Origin: an uncultured Rubritalea sp.
GTDB lineage: Bacteria; Verrucomicrobiota; Verrucomicrobiia; Verrucomicrobiales; Akkermansiaceae
Direction: 5' to 3'
Length of the DNA stretch: 64,000 nt
Assembly: GCA_937981665.1 (NCBI GenBank)
Contig: CALJOJ010000021.1
Location: 1 to 64,000 of the forward strand
In this document: one piece after another, positions 7,561-16,307 of the stretch
Position numbering within the stretch: the first letter of the stretch is position 1
Layout of the letters: every line of letters starts with the position of its first letter
Program-made: the position numbers and the translations under genes
The notes under the pieces: model-generated
Seen by the model: only the letters and a program-made list of their open reading frames with translations
Database searches by the model: none
Told to the model about the DNA's origin: nothing

Positions 7561-9648
7561 CTAACCTAGTCCTGCACGCTCTAGCACTGGGCTGACTTCC
7601 GGATCTCTCCCCATGAAGGCACGGTATGACTCATCCGCCGGCCGAGTATTTCCCGCTGCTAAAATTTCCTTTCTAAAGGATCTACCAGTCTCGGCATTCA
7701 AGACTCCTTCTTTTTTAAATCGAGTAAAGGCATCTGCATCTAACACCTCTGCCCACTTATAGGAGTAGTATCCAGAAGCATAGGCCACCGCTCCACTGAA
7801 TAGGTGACTAAACTTACGCAGCACACTCGGGGATTCTGTAGCGGCTTCTGTTCTATACTTCTTTAGAATTTCTCTCTCTAACTCATCAAGATCTTGGCCT
7901 TTGTACTTAGCCACTTCCATATGGATTTCTAAATCAAGTCGCTGCATACCGATCTGACGCATCGTCATAGATCCACTCATGTAGTTACGAGCTGCCATCA
8001 TTTTATCAAACAAGACATCAGGAATCACCTCGCCAGTCTCGTAATGCTTAGCAAAGAGGTCCAGCGTCTCACGCTCCCAACAATAATTCTCCATGATCTG
8101 AGACGGTAGCTCCACAAAGTCCCACGGAACATTCATTCCAGACAAGGACTTAATCGCAGATTCACCTAACACATGGTGTAGTAAATGACCAAATTCATGG
8201 AAGATAGTCTCCACTTCGCGGTGGTCTAACAGCGCGGGCTCATCACCCACGGGCTTCGTCATATTACCTACCATCAAGCCTAGATGTGGATCTCTTGTCT
8301 TACCATCCATAGGAGGAAGCCCAGTCTTAAAGGTGTTCATCCAGGCTCCACCACGCTTACCTTTACGCGGATGCCAGTCAGCGTAGAACGACCCTAACAG
8401 ATCTCCATTCTCCTCATCAAAGACATCATAGAAAAGGCAATCTTCATGCCAGACCTGCACAGCTCCTTCTTTATCTGCGCCAAAGACAGTCTCGCGCTCT
8501 TCGATACGAATCCCAAAAATCTTAGAGGTAATCTCAAACATACCAGCCATCACATTATCTACTGAGAAATAAGGACGTAGCGCATTACTGTCGAAGTCAT
8601 ACTCTTCCTTCCTGCGCTTCTCTGACCAGTATCCACCTTCCCAAGGCTCTAACAACCGTGGCTCTGATCCAGTGGTCTTCGCCACATATTCCTTAAGGCT
8701 CTGTTGGTCTTTCTTGAAATAACTCTCCACCTTAGCATGCAGATCTTCTGTAAAATCAATCGCTGCCTGACCAGTCTTCGCCATCCGGTGCTCTAGGATC
8801 ATATCAGGGAAATTCTTCTTCCCTAACAGCTCAGCCTTTTCTTGGCGTAGTTCAAGAATGCTCCAGATCAGATCCGTATTATCCCAGTCACCCTTATGAC
8901 CTATCTGACAAAGCCCTTGCCAGATCTCCTTACGTAGACTCTCGTCATCTGCGAACTGGAGCACTGGCGACATAGATGGATGCTGCAGAGTGAATCTCCA
9001 CTTTGGCTCATCCTCAGATCCATGCCCCGTCTCCAGAGCATTCAGACGCGCTCCCTCTATCGCCATCACTGGCATTCCTGCGAGACGAGACTCATCATGC
9101 ACGATCAGCTCCCAGTCATCAGTAGAGTCCACCACATTTTCAGAAAATTTCTGCGTAAGCGCAGACAGCTCGGCATCTATCTCAGCCACTCGTGCCTTCT
9201 TATCCTTTGGTAAATCAGCACCAGAGGAAACGAAATCGACACACGTCTCAGTCACGAAGCGCAGCTCTAGCTCACTCATCTCCTTCGCGGCTTCACTATC
9301 GCGAAATGCCTTTAATGAAGCCCAGATACCTGCATCAAGTGCTATAGATGAGTAAAATGCGGACACCTCAGGCAGCATTTTATTGAGTTCTTCGCGCAGA
9401 CCATCGATGTCACACACAGAGTCCATATGGTTCAGTCTACCCCATGCTCTACTCAACTCCTCCGTAGCACTTTCGAGAGCTAGAAAGGTATTCTCTAAGC
9501 TCACCTCATTAGCCTTCACACATCTTATCTTTTCTAACTTATCTTGAGCTAACTTGATTCCTTGTTTGATGTCTGTCTCCACACATTCTGGGGTAAGAGT
9601 GGACCAGCGGATGTGATAATCGTCAGAGAGAAATGGATGAGTCGTCAT
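7561..9648 (-). CDS. prlC: M3-family oligopeptidase (oligopeptidase A-like)
   Basis: A 695-residue cytosolic zinc oligopeptidase, close to the 680 residues of E. coli PrlC. The zinc motif HEFGH is at about 484-488 (FHEFGHLLHH), with the downstream conserved ENYCWE supplying the third ligand and a C-terminal SYKWAEVLDADAF typical of the thimet oligopeptidase group. These enzymes degrade short peptides left by ATP-dependent proteases and cut signal peptides. The start at 9648 (MTTHPFLSDDY) has no ribosome binding site. It is a single-gene unit, ending at a bidirectional terminator. Confidence 0.93.
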   Translation of the reverse strand: MTTHPFLSDDYHIRWSTLTPECVETDIKQGIKLAQDKLEKIRCVKANEVSLENTFLALESATEELSRAWGRLNHMDSVCDIDGLREELNKMLPEVSAFYSSIALDAGIWASLKAFRDSEAAKEMSELELRFVTETCVDFVSSGADLPKDKKARVAEIDAELSALTQKFSENVVDSTDDWELIVHDESRLAGMPVMAIEGARLNALETGHGSEDEPKWRFTLQHPSMSPVLQFADDESLRKEIWQGLCQIGHKGDWDNTDLIWSILELRQEKAELLGKKNFPDMILEHRMAKTGQAAIDFTEDLHAKVESYFKKDQQSLKEYVAKTTGSEPRLLEPWEGGYWSEKRRKEEYDFDSNALRPYFSVDNVMAGMFEITSKIFGIRIEERETVFGADKEGAVQVWHEDCLFYDVFDEENGDLLGSFYADWHPRKGKRGGAWMNTFKTGLPPMDGKTRDPHLGLMVGNMTKPVGDEPALLDHREVETIFHEFGHLLHHVLGESAIKSLSGMNVPWDFVELPSQIMENYCWERETLDLFAKHYETGEVIPDVLFDKMMAARNYMSGSMTMRQIGMQRLDLEIHMEVAKYKGQDLDELEREILKKYRTEAATESPSVLRKFSHLFSGAVAYASGYYSYKWAEVLDADAFTRFKKEGVLNAETGRSFRKEILAAGNTRPADESYRAFMGRDPEVSPVLERAGLG

Positions 9649-9791
9649 AAGTTAGATAATGGATAAATAGTTAGTAATAGCTCAACTTGATTTACTCAAA
9701 ATGCAAGCACCAAGCGAAGATAATCCACTCGATAAGCGTTACTATATTTTTAGTTTACTATCTTCCGCACCCAAACTATAACATCTGTATC

Positions 9792-11060
9792 ATGAAAACG
9801 CTTCTCTACACATCAGCCATAGCTATTTCTGCCCTTACCTCTTCAGCTCAAGCGCAAGAACCTGCTGCACCAGATACATCAACCAACTCTGTAAAAGCTC
9901 AAGTCCCATCCCCTCCTGCTGCAGTAGTCGTAAAAAAAGCTAATCCAAAAAATGATATCTTAGAAGCAATCACCCAGAAAAACTCTCTCCGCGCGGAACA
10001 ACTCAAAGCTGAACTCGCTGAAAAAAAAGCACAGGTAGCTAAACTCAAAGTCGAGAGTGAGTTACTCACTGAACAGCAGAAAATCACTGAGCTAAAGCAG
10101 CAAATAGAGGAGCAGGCAGCCCTGAAAATATCTACCGACCTCGAAGCTAAAATGAAACGTGAGGCATCCATTGCTAAAAATAAAGCAGCCCTTGCAGCCG
10201 CCGAGCTCGACCTAGAAAAAACAAACCTTCTCCGTAAAACCACCCTCAAGCAAATAGAGCTAGAGGCGATCATGACCGACCAAAAGCGTGACAACTACGC
10301 TGACAGTAAGCCCATCTACCTAGAGAACCCTCTAACAGACGATGACGTACTCGTCATCTCAGATCGTCGCATTAGCCTCAACGGCCCAGTCACTAAGCAA
10401 AGTGCAGACTATATATGTGACCGCATTCACTACTTCAATAATAAGGATAAAAAACACCCTATATTCATCGTCATCGATTCCTCACCAGGTGGATCCGTCA
10501 TGTCCGGCTACCGTATTTTAAAAGCAATGGAAGGCGCAGATGCTCCTGTCCATGTAGTCGTAAAGTCTTTTGCAGCTTCTATGTCTGCGGCTATCACTAC
10601 CCTCGCTGAAGAATCTTACGCATACCCGAATGCTCGCATCCTCCATCATCAGCTCAGCTCTAGCTTCCTCTTCACCACCATGAACCTCACCCAGCAGAAA
10701 GAATCACTCGCTGATACTAATAAATGGTGGGAAAAGCTCGCTACCCCGATCGCTGATAAAATGGGTATCACTACCGATGAACTCATCAAGCAAATGTATG
10801 ATAAAAACTCAGACGGCGACTGGGTAGAATTTGCCTCAGAAGCCAAGAAGCTCAAGTGGGTCAATCACATCGTCAATAGCATCAAAGAAACATCTACAAT
10901 TATCAATCCAGACTCCATCGTAGCTCCCAAACAACAGAAAACTGGCGCCTTAAATGAAAGCACAGACAAAGACGGCAAACCATGCATTTTCCTACCTAGA
11001 CTCAATCCATACGATGCGTACTTCCTTCACAATCCGGATGGTTACTACCGTGTGAAGTAA
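9792..11060 (+). CDS. Exported ClpP-fold serine peptidase with N-terminal coiled coil
   Basis: A 422-residue protein whose true start is the ATG at 9792, because only this gives a clean signal peptide (MKTLLYTSAIAISALTSSAQAQ); 35 upstream in-frame codons are non-coding in character. Residues about 55-160 are rich in Ala, Glu and Lys and form a long predicted coiled coil. The C-terminal half is ClpP-like: DSSPGGSVMSGY, then SFAASMSAA with the likely nucleophile Ser263, then LHHQ with the likely catalytic His286. ClpP itself is cytosolic and works with AAA+ unfoldases; an exported, single-chain relative suggests an envelope role like that of SppA or SDH-type Clp-fold proteases. Substrate is unknown. 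Confidence 0.8.
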   Translation: MKTLLYTSAIAISALTSSAQAQEPAAPDTSTNSVKAQVPSPPAAVVVKKANPKNDILEAITQKNSLRAEQLKAELAEKKAQVAKLKVESELLTEQQKITELKQQIEEQAALKISTDLEAKMKREASIAKNKAALAAAELDLEKTNLLRKTTLKQIELEAIMTDQKRDNYADSKPIYLENPLTDDDVLVISDRRISLNGPVTKQSADYICDRIHYFNNKDKKHPIFIVIDSSPGGSVMSGYRILKAMEGADAPVHVVVKSFAASMSAAITTLAEESYAYPNARILHHQLSSSFLFTTMNLTQQKESLADTNKWWEKLATPIADKMGITTDELIKQMYDKNSDGDWVEFASEAKKLKWVNHIVNSIKETSTIINPDSIVAPKQQKTGALNESTDKDGKPCIFLPRLNPYDAYFLHNPDGYYRVK

Positions 11061-11160
11061 AAATAAATAACAGTGAACTTAGTCCTAGTAACTGACCATG
11101 GTCGTCAAGGGAAATAAACGCCCTGCCAAACTCTAGTATTCTCTAACACACTCACTACTT

Positions 11161-11652
11161 ATGAATAAAAAACTACTCTCAACTATCGTCCCTGTAATCA
11201 TTGGCATAGGTGTCTATTTTTGGTGGTTTTCAGATACCAAAGTCATCAAAAGGCAGGCAGAAGATCTGATCGAATGCTTTGAAAAAGATAATAATGACGG
11301 AAGGTTCGGTGGTGTTCTCGCTACAACTAACCTCAAAGAACTTCTTCACGAAAACATCGACTTCCAATATGAAGGTGAGATGCCCTATTCTTCCTTACTG
11401 GCAGGGGGAAACATCAGTAAAGACACCCTCATACAAGCTCATGGAGCATTGGTAAATTCCGCAGGTATCGTTACTATTACCAATAAGAAAATCATCGTCA
11501 CAGATGTTAAAGATCACGAAGCCGATGTAGACCTATCCTTTCACATCAAAACCCAAAAAATAGCTGAAAACTTCGATCAAAATATCGACTGTCAGCTCAT
11601 CTTTAAAAAGGTAAAAGGAGACTGGAAGATCTCCAGCGCTATCATTAAATAA
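11161..11652 (+). CDS. Membrane-anchored hypothetical protein
   Basis: A 163-residue protein with one N-terminal membrane segment (residues 5-24, LLSTIVPVIIGIGVYFWWF) and a polar domain from residue 25 that should face the periplasm. The domain begins DTKVIKRQAEDLIECFEKD and ends FKKVKGDWKISSAIIK, a shape seen in NTF2-like/SnoaL-type small domains, but I recognise no defined family. A truncated relative of this gene follows directly (11692-11853), so the locus has undergone tandem duplication. Confidence 0.7.
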   Translation: MNKKLLSTIVPVIIGIGVYFWWFSDTKVIKRQAEDLIECFEKDNNDGRFGGVLATTNLKELLHENIDFQYEGEMPYSSLLAGGNISKDTLIQAHGALVNSAGIVTITNKKIIVTDVKDHEADVDLSFHIKTQKIAENFDQNIDCQLIFKKVKGDWKISSAIIK

Positions 11653-11657
11653 TAACA

Positions 11658-11700
11658 ACTCATAAAATCATGATCAAACACTCATAAAATCATGATCAAA
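11658..11700. repeat. Tandem repeat over the start of the broken paralogue
   Basis: A 21-bp unit (ACTCATAAAATCATGATCAAA) occurs at 11658-11678 and again at 11680-11700, period 22. Both copies contain an ATG-ATC-AAA start; the first is closed after five codons and the second opens the truncated paralogue. Confidence 0.85.
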
Positions 11701-11853
11701 ACACTCACAAAACTCATCATTGTAGCTGCCATTGGCTTTGCTGCCTTCACCTGGTGGAATGCAGATGATAAAGTCATCATCCGTAAAACAGAATCGTTAA
11801 TCGGATTTTTCATTAAGAGCTCAGGTGACGTAGACTTTAGGCACATTGCCTGA
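11692..11853 (+). pseudogene. Truncated tandem paralogue of the anchored hypothetical protein
   Basis: Starting at ATG 11692, a 53-codon frame ends at TGA 11851-11853. Residues 18-42 (FAAFTWWNADDKVIIRKTES...) align with the membrane exit and start of the domain in the gene just upstream (YFWWFSDTKVIKRQAED...), but the rest of the domain is missing. It is best read as a tandem duplicate cut short, although a small expressed anchored peptide cannot be excluded. Confidence 0.65.
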
Positions 11854-11858
11854 GTCCT

Positions 11859-12788
11859 CTATCTGCGATCATTCACAGCTGTCTCAATCCTCTGATGAAG
11901 AGCTTTCATTCTTGGGACAGCTACATTTCTAACCTGAGCCCTACGCAGTGGCTCAGTCCATATTGCCTCTACCTCTACTGGTTTTCCAGCTACGAAGTCG
12001 ATCATACTTGATGGTCGATAACCTTTCATTGGCAAGGTAATTGCGATTTGGTGATCAATGAAACCAGCATCGATCTCATGGCCATATGCAGCAGCACAGG
12101 CGATGACTTCGCTCATGATCTCACGGACTTCCGCCCCTAGATCTAACTCACCTAACAGCTGAGCTGTATTCACACCACCTTCAGCGATCGCTAATCCATT
12201 AAAAGGAATATTCCACACCAGCTTCATCCACTGGGCTTTCTCTAACGAATCCACCCACTCACAAGGGAAGCCAGCAGCATTGAAAGCCTCCATCCACCCC
12301 ATTGGCTCGGCACTTCCCGTGTGCGCCCCCACTCGGATAAGGCCTGATGCTGTGTGCTGAATGTAGCCCGGTGAAATCCTGTTGATACAGACAAAGCACA
12401 AGCCACCGAAGACACGCTCAGCACCGAATAGGTCAGCGTAGAACTCACAATTCCCCATACCATTTTGCAGTAATAACAGGCGAGTCTTCTCCCCCACTAA
12501 AGGTGAAATAATACTCTCAGCTAGAGCATTCACTGTCGCCTTCCACGCCACAATAACGAGATCTACTTCCCCTATATCCGCACTCTTTTCTACACAGCTT
12601 ACCTTTTCTAACAGAAAATCACCATCCACACTATCTACCCGAATACCGTGCTCTCGCACATGGTCATAATCACTACGCAGCAAGAAGCACACATCATGCC
12701 CAGCCGCTGCTAATCTGGCACCGTAGTATAACCCTACCGCACCAGCTCCCACCACAGCGATCTTGTCTAATTGACTAGATGGTCTCAT
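11859..12788 (-). CDS. panE: 2-dehydropantoate 2-reductase family protein
   Basis: A 309-residue ketopantoate reductase. The N-terminal Rossmann motif is VVGAGAVGLYYGARLAAAG (residues 11-29). The central LLLQNGMGN and the helix with EKAQWMKLVWNIPFNGL carry the conserved catalytic lysine and asparagine, and the C-terminal YRPSSMIDFVAGKPVEVEAI is the usual ApbA_C substrate segment. PanE reduces ketopantoate to pantoate with NADPH for coenzyme A synthesis. It starts 3 bp after the M42 gene stop and is surely co-transcribed with it. Some family members act on other 2-keto acids, so the substrate is probable rather than certain. Confidence 0.85.
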   Translation of the reverse strand: MRPSSQLDKIAVVGAGAVGLYYGARLAAAGHDVCFLLRSDYDHVREHGIRVDSVDGDFLLEKVSCVEKSADIGEVDLVIVAWKATVNALAESIISPLVGEKTRLLLLQNGMGNCEFYADLFGAERVFGGLCFVCINRISPGYIQHTASGLIRVGAHTGSAEPMGWMEAFNAAGFPCEWVDSLEKAQWMKLVWNIPFNGLAIAEGGVNTAQLLGELDLGAEVREIMSEVIACAAAYGHEIDAGFIDHQIAITLPMKGYRPSSMIDFVAGKPVEVEAIWTEPLRRAQVRNVAVPRMKALHQRIETAVNDRR

Positions 12789-12790
12789 CT

Positions 12791-13849
12791 CTATAGAGTC
12801 CAGTCACCAATCTCTAACTCACAGACACACGCTGTCAGTAGTTTGATACAGTTCTCGATATCCTTCTTATGTGCCATCTCGATAGACTGATGAATATAGC
12901 GTGTAGGAATAGAAAGAGCACCGGCAATAGAGCCACCTGGCACCATGCGCTGTAACGCGCCTGTGTCTGTCCCCCCAGCAGGAAGAACCTCTGGCTGCCA
13001 CTTGATCTTCTCCGCTTTTGCCACCTGCTTCATGTAGGCGATCATGCGGTAATCACAGATCGCAGAGCTATCCATGATTTTAATCGCCACCCCTTCACCG
13101 AGTTCAGTGATTCTATCCTGAGGTAGCACTCCCGGAGTATCACATGCGAGAGTAGTATCGAGACCGAAACCATAGTCTGGCTTAATGTCCAGCGCTGAAA
13201 CGTTCGCTCCACGCAGACCTACTTCTTCTTGCACTGTAAACACAGCATAGAAATCATAGGCTGGCTCCTCACCACTCTCCTTCAGACTCTTTAGCGTCTC
13301 TAACAGGATATAAACTGACACACGGTTATCGAGTGACTTCACATTCACGCAGTCACCAAGCTCTATCAGCTCGCGCTCACGGGTGATCGGATTTCCTACC
13401 TCAATAATCTTATCAAGTTGCTTTTTACTCAAGCCTGTATCGATATAATAATCGCTGAGTTCCATTTTCTTACCGCGCTCCTCAGGCTTCATGATGTGAA
13501 CAGGCTTGCACCCCATCACGCCAACAATATCCTTAACTCCGTGAATAATCACACGCTGAGCTGTAAGCGTCTTCGGGTCAAACCCACCGAGTGGACGGAA
13601 CCTAACAAATCCTTTATCATCGATATGCGATACGATGAAACCGATCTCATCCATGTGCGCTGCAGCCATCGCCTTTTTCTCCGAGCTCTTGCCCTTCTTT
13701 AGCGCGATCACATTGCCCATATTATCCACACGGACGTCATCAGCCCGCCCCTTTAGCTCCTTTAGCACCAGTTCACGGATCTTCTTCTCATATCCAGGAG
13801 CACCAGGTGCCTTACATATTTCACTCAGTAATTTAACATCAATTGACAT
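12791..13849 (-). CDS. M42-family glutamyl/leucyl aminopeptidase
   Basis: A 352-residue cytosolic peptidase of the M42 family (FrvX/YpdE group). Metal and catalytic residues visible are His65/Asp67 in AAHMDEIG, Asp174 in KSLDNRV, the Glu208-Glu209 pair in FTVQEEVGLRGA, Asp231 in GLDTT, and the C-terminal HQSIEMAHKKD. The site is complete. It is the first gene of a two-gene unit with panE on the minus strand. The only other M42 protein here (298-1323) is clearly divergent. Confidence 0.93.
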   Translation of the reverse strand: MSIDVKLLSEICKAPGAPGYEKKIRELVLKELKGRADDVRVDNMGNVIALKKGKSSEKKAMAAAHMDEIGFIVSHIDDKGFVRFRPLGGFDPKTLTAQRVIIHGVKDIVGVMGCKPVHIMKPEERGKKMELSDYYIDTGLSKKQLDKIIEVGNPITRERELIELGDCVNVKSLDNRVSVYILLETLKSLKESGEEPAYDFYAVFTVQEEVGLRGANVSALDIKPDYGFGLDTTLACDTPGVLPQDRITELGEGVAIKIMDSSAICDYRMIAYMKQVAKAEKIKWQPEVLPAGGTDTGALQRMVPGGSIAGALSIPTRYIHQSIEMAHKKDIENCIKLLTACVCELEIGDWTL

Positions 13850-13902
13850 ACCAAGAAACTAGCTAACTACATTCAAAGAACAACGATAAAACAGTTCATA
13901 AG

Positions 13903-14652
13903 CTACTCCACCTTCTGAAGTGGATAAATCTCCACATCCACCCTACGTGACATAACAGCATGATCATAGAGCCTTCCTGGTCTAGCAAACCCTGCAAGCT
14001 CGATGGGATAGTCAGAATACTTACCTACCTTCACCTCATGCAAAGGGTATGGCTCATGATATACTCTACCTGAGTAAAGTTGTTGTTTCTTAGGGTGATA
14101 GCAAAACAGATAATAACGCTCTGTTAAAAAATACTCCAATGAACCAGGTTCAGAAGATCCCGCTGATTCTTCAGGTGCATACAAAAATTTAGCGACCTCA
14201 CTTGAACCCTTTTGCTGAGATGTATAATTCGTCACCCCATCAAGCGTCTGAGCCTGCATCTTTGCATCAAAATACGGCAACTTGAAAACATTCCGCGCAA
14301 TTCTCACTGCAAGCTTCAAATCTGCATCCAATGAGTAGAACCATACCCCAGCACGACCATACTTATCATGCACATAAGCTCTGACATTCATCTCTAAAAA
14401 ATTAGAAATACCAGGAACCGCTGGCAGGAACCGAGGGCGAATATTTTTCATATAAAACGGCACCACACCAAGGTAAGTCTTCCCCTCATGAGTATCGACC
14501 GTCAGCCCATCTGGTAAAGTAGCCTGGACCTCTGCGGGATCCACCTCCCAGTGAAGAAACAATAGTTCACTCCACGACTGGAACATCACTCGTCGCTGAT
14601 TGGTCGGTCGCTGGGTCGCTTTAATGCGATCATCTAAACTAGGAATTCTCAT
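13903..14652 (-). CDS. DUF2071 (YqjF-like) protein
   Basis: A 249-residue protein of the DUF2071/YqjF family, whose members have an acetoacetate-decarboxylase-like fold. The marks are VMFQSWSELLFLHWEVDPAEVQATLP near the start, LGVVPFYMKNIRPR, the FLEMNVRAYV block, GVWFYSLDAD and FKLPYFDAKM. No enzymatic activity is established for the family. No signal peptide or membrane segment is visible. It lies 53 bp upstream of the M42-panE pair on the same strand and could share a transcript. Confidence 0.82.
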   Translation of the reverse strand: MRIPSLDDRIKATQRPTNQRRVMFQSWSELLFLHWEVDPAEVQATLPDGLTVDTHEGKTYLGVVPFYMKNIRPRFLPAVPGISNFLEMNVRAYVHDKYGRAGVWFYSLDADLKLAVRIARNVFKLPYFDAKMQAQTLDGVTNYTSQQKGSSEVAKFLYAPEESAGSSEPGSLEYFLTERYYLFCYHPKKQQLYSGRVYHEPYPLHEVKVGKYSDYPIELAGFARPGRLYDHAVMSRRVDVEIYPLQKVE

Positions 14653-14780
14653 CTATTTCAACCTAGACGATTTTAGTCAATTGTCTTCTACTATTTCAGA
14701 TTATACACACTCTATCTCGTATTGACAAAGCCTGCCCCCGCAGTAACGTGCTGTAGACTTATTAAGACTACTTCTACACT

Positions 14781-15593
14781 ATGTTACTCCACTTTTACAA
14801 AATGAACGGTGCTGGCAACGACTTCGTTGTTATCGATAATCGCGACCTCAAGACTGACTTACCAAAAGAACTCATTGCAGCTCTCTGTGACCGCCACCGT
14901 GGTATCGGTGCTGACGGCCTACTTGCTGTTGAGCCAGCTGAAGATGGAGCAAACTATAAATTCCGCTACTACAATGCCGATGGTGGCGAAGCTGAAATGT
15001 GCGGAAATGGCGCACGCTGCTTCGGTAGATTCACCGCTCACCTCGGCGAAGATGTCAAAAACATTGTCAGTTTTGAAACAATCGCTGGCACCTTGACAGC
15101 AGAAATGATCGACTCCAACGTCCGCATCGCAATGTCAGATCCATTTGACCTAGACCTTTATGCTGACTGTAAAATAGACTCTCTCGGTGCAGACGTACAC
15201 GTCCTCAACACAGGCGTACCTCACGCAGTCGCTTTCGTAGATGATCTAGAAAACCTTGATGTCCTGAAAAATGGCGCAGCTGTTCGCTATCATGAGAGAT
15301 TTGCCCCTAACGGAACCAATGCAAACTTCGCTAAAATACTCGCCCCAGATCACATCGCTATCCGTACATACGAGCGCGGTGTAGAAGGTGAAACTCTCGC
15401 TTGCGGTACTGGCATGTGTGCAGCCGCACTCATTCACAATCTCCTCACTGATGCCCCATCCCCGATCAAGGTAGACGTGGCTGGCGGTGACACACTAGAA
15501 ATAGGCTTCGAGAGAACCGGTGAAAACACCTTCACAAACGTCACTCTATCTGGCCCAGCAGACTTCGTCTTCGAAGGTGACATTGAGATTTAA
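14781..15593 (+). CDS. dapF: Diaminopimelate epimerase
   Basis: A 270-residue enzyme converting LL- to meso-diaminopimelate for lysine and peptidoglycan. It shows the two catalytic cysteines in their motifs, Cys74 in MCGNGARC and Cys208 in ACGTGMCAA, plus the N-terminal MNGAGNDF and the central NTGVPHAV. Length is normal. It is a single gene, divergent from the DUF2071 gene and closed by a terminator at 15617-15653. The ATG at 14781 lacks a Shine-Dalgarno sequence. Confidence 0.96.
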   Translation: MLLHFYKMNGAGNDFVVIDNRDLKTDLPKELIAALCDRHRGIGADGLLAVEPAEDGANYKFRYYNADGGEAEMCGNGARCFGRFTAHLGEDVKNIVSFETIAGTLTAEMIDSNVRIAMSDPFDLDLYADCKIDSLGADVHVLNTGVPHAVAFVDDLENLDVLKNGAAVRYHERFAPNGTNANFAKILAPDHIAIRTYERGVEGETLACGTGMCAAALIHNLLTDAPSPIKVDVAGGDTLEIGFERTGENTFTNVTLSGPADFVFEGDIEI

Positions 15594-15616
15594 CACCTGT
15601 TAATCACAACTCTTAC

Positions 15617-15653
15617 AAAAGGCGCTTACTCATCGAGTAAAGCGCCTTTTTTA
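15617..15653 (+). terminator. Rho-independent terminator after dapF
   Basis: AAAAGGCGCTTACTC pairs with GAGTAAAGCGCCTTTT across a three-base loop with one bulged base, then runs into T-rich sequence. It starts 24 bp past the dapF stop. Confidence 0.9.
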
Positions 15654-15815
15654 TAGCCCCGCTATGTAAATACGTACTGTACAATTTGGTATAAAATCAA
15701 TTGTCATGAGGCAACCTCCGCCTAGTGGCGTTTTTCTCGTAAATCTTAAATTCTGATTTTTCTAACAGAAAATATGAAAAGCAGGTCAACTCGGAATGAG
15801 TTTGATCTGATAAAT

Positions 15816-16250
15816 GGGTCTATTCTCGATTGCTTTAGGTGTTTTTTATCTTGTTTGGCTTTGATTTTTAGGGGGTAAACCCTCCTGAGGAGGCTTAACG
15901 AACTAAGAAGGCGTAGCGATCCATATTGTAGGTTAAATTACAAAAAGCATTGTGTTGTTTCGCTCTCTTCAGTCCTACTCGCCGAAAGAGGTCTGATCCC
16001 ATGTATTTCATCCGACTAACTTTCTTGTTAAATCCTTTGTCTTCTTCACTCAAAGCATTGTTACGATAAGCTTTAAGCATCACGAAGTCTTCCAAGTCAT
16101 TCTTTCGCATCATCTCTTCGTTAGCTTCAGAATTGTAAGCGCTGTCAGCCAAGATCGCCTTATCTTTAGAATCGAGTAATTCTTCGAAAACTTGACTGTT
16201 GTGAAATAGCTATCTAAAACACCTCAAGCCAATTGCCCTGAGATAAACTC
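15816..16250. mobile_element. Internally deleted insertion-sequence relic (IS5-like)
   Basis: The two ends form imperfect terminal inverted repeats. The left end (15816-15850) reads GGGTCTATTCTC, ATTGCTTTAGGTGTTTT. The right end read in reverse (16250-16210) gives GAGTTTATCTC, ATTGGCTTGAGGTGTTTT. Between them is only the C-terminal part of a DDE transposase on the minus strand. The promoter-proximal two thirds of the gene are gone, leaving a non-autonomous, MITE-sized element of about 435 bp. No clear target duplication was found. IS5-family assignment comes from the transposase fragment. Confidence 0.7.
15895..16203 (-). pseudogene. IS5-family DDE transposase, C-terminal fragment
   Basis: The frame from about 16203 to the TAA at 15895-15897 reads HNSQVFEELLD, then KAILADSAYNSE, and later MKAYRNNALSEEDKGFNKKVSR...GLKRAKQHNAFCNLTYNM. 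The LADSAYNS block is the second catalytic aspartate region of IS5-type transposases, and the arrangement of basic residues near the end fits the third acidic/basic block. A stop codon lies in frame just upstream, so no start or N-terminal part exists. The gene is dead. Confidence 0.75.
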
Positions 16251-16307
16251 GTCAATGATGAAGATATAATGGCAGAATTAATGGATTAATGATCCAATTT
16301 AAACTCA

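Noticed and set aside
9687-9791. Longer start for the ClpP-like gene
   Set aside because: The added 35 codons would bury the signal peptide, and the DNA looks intergenic.
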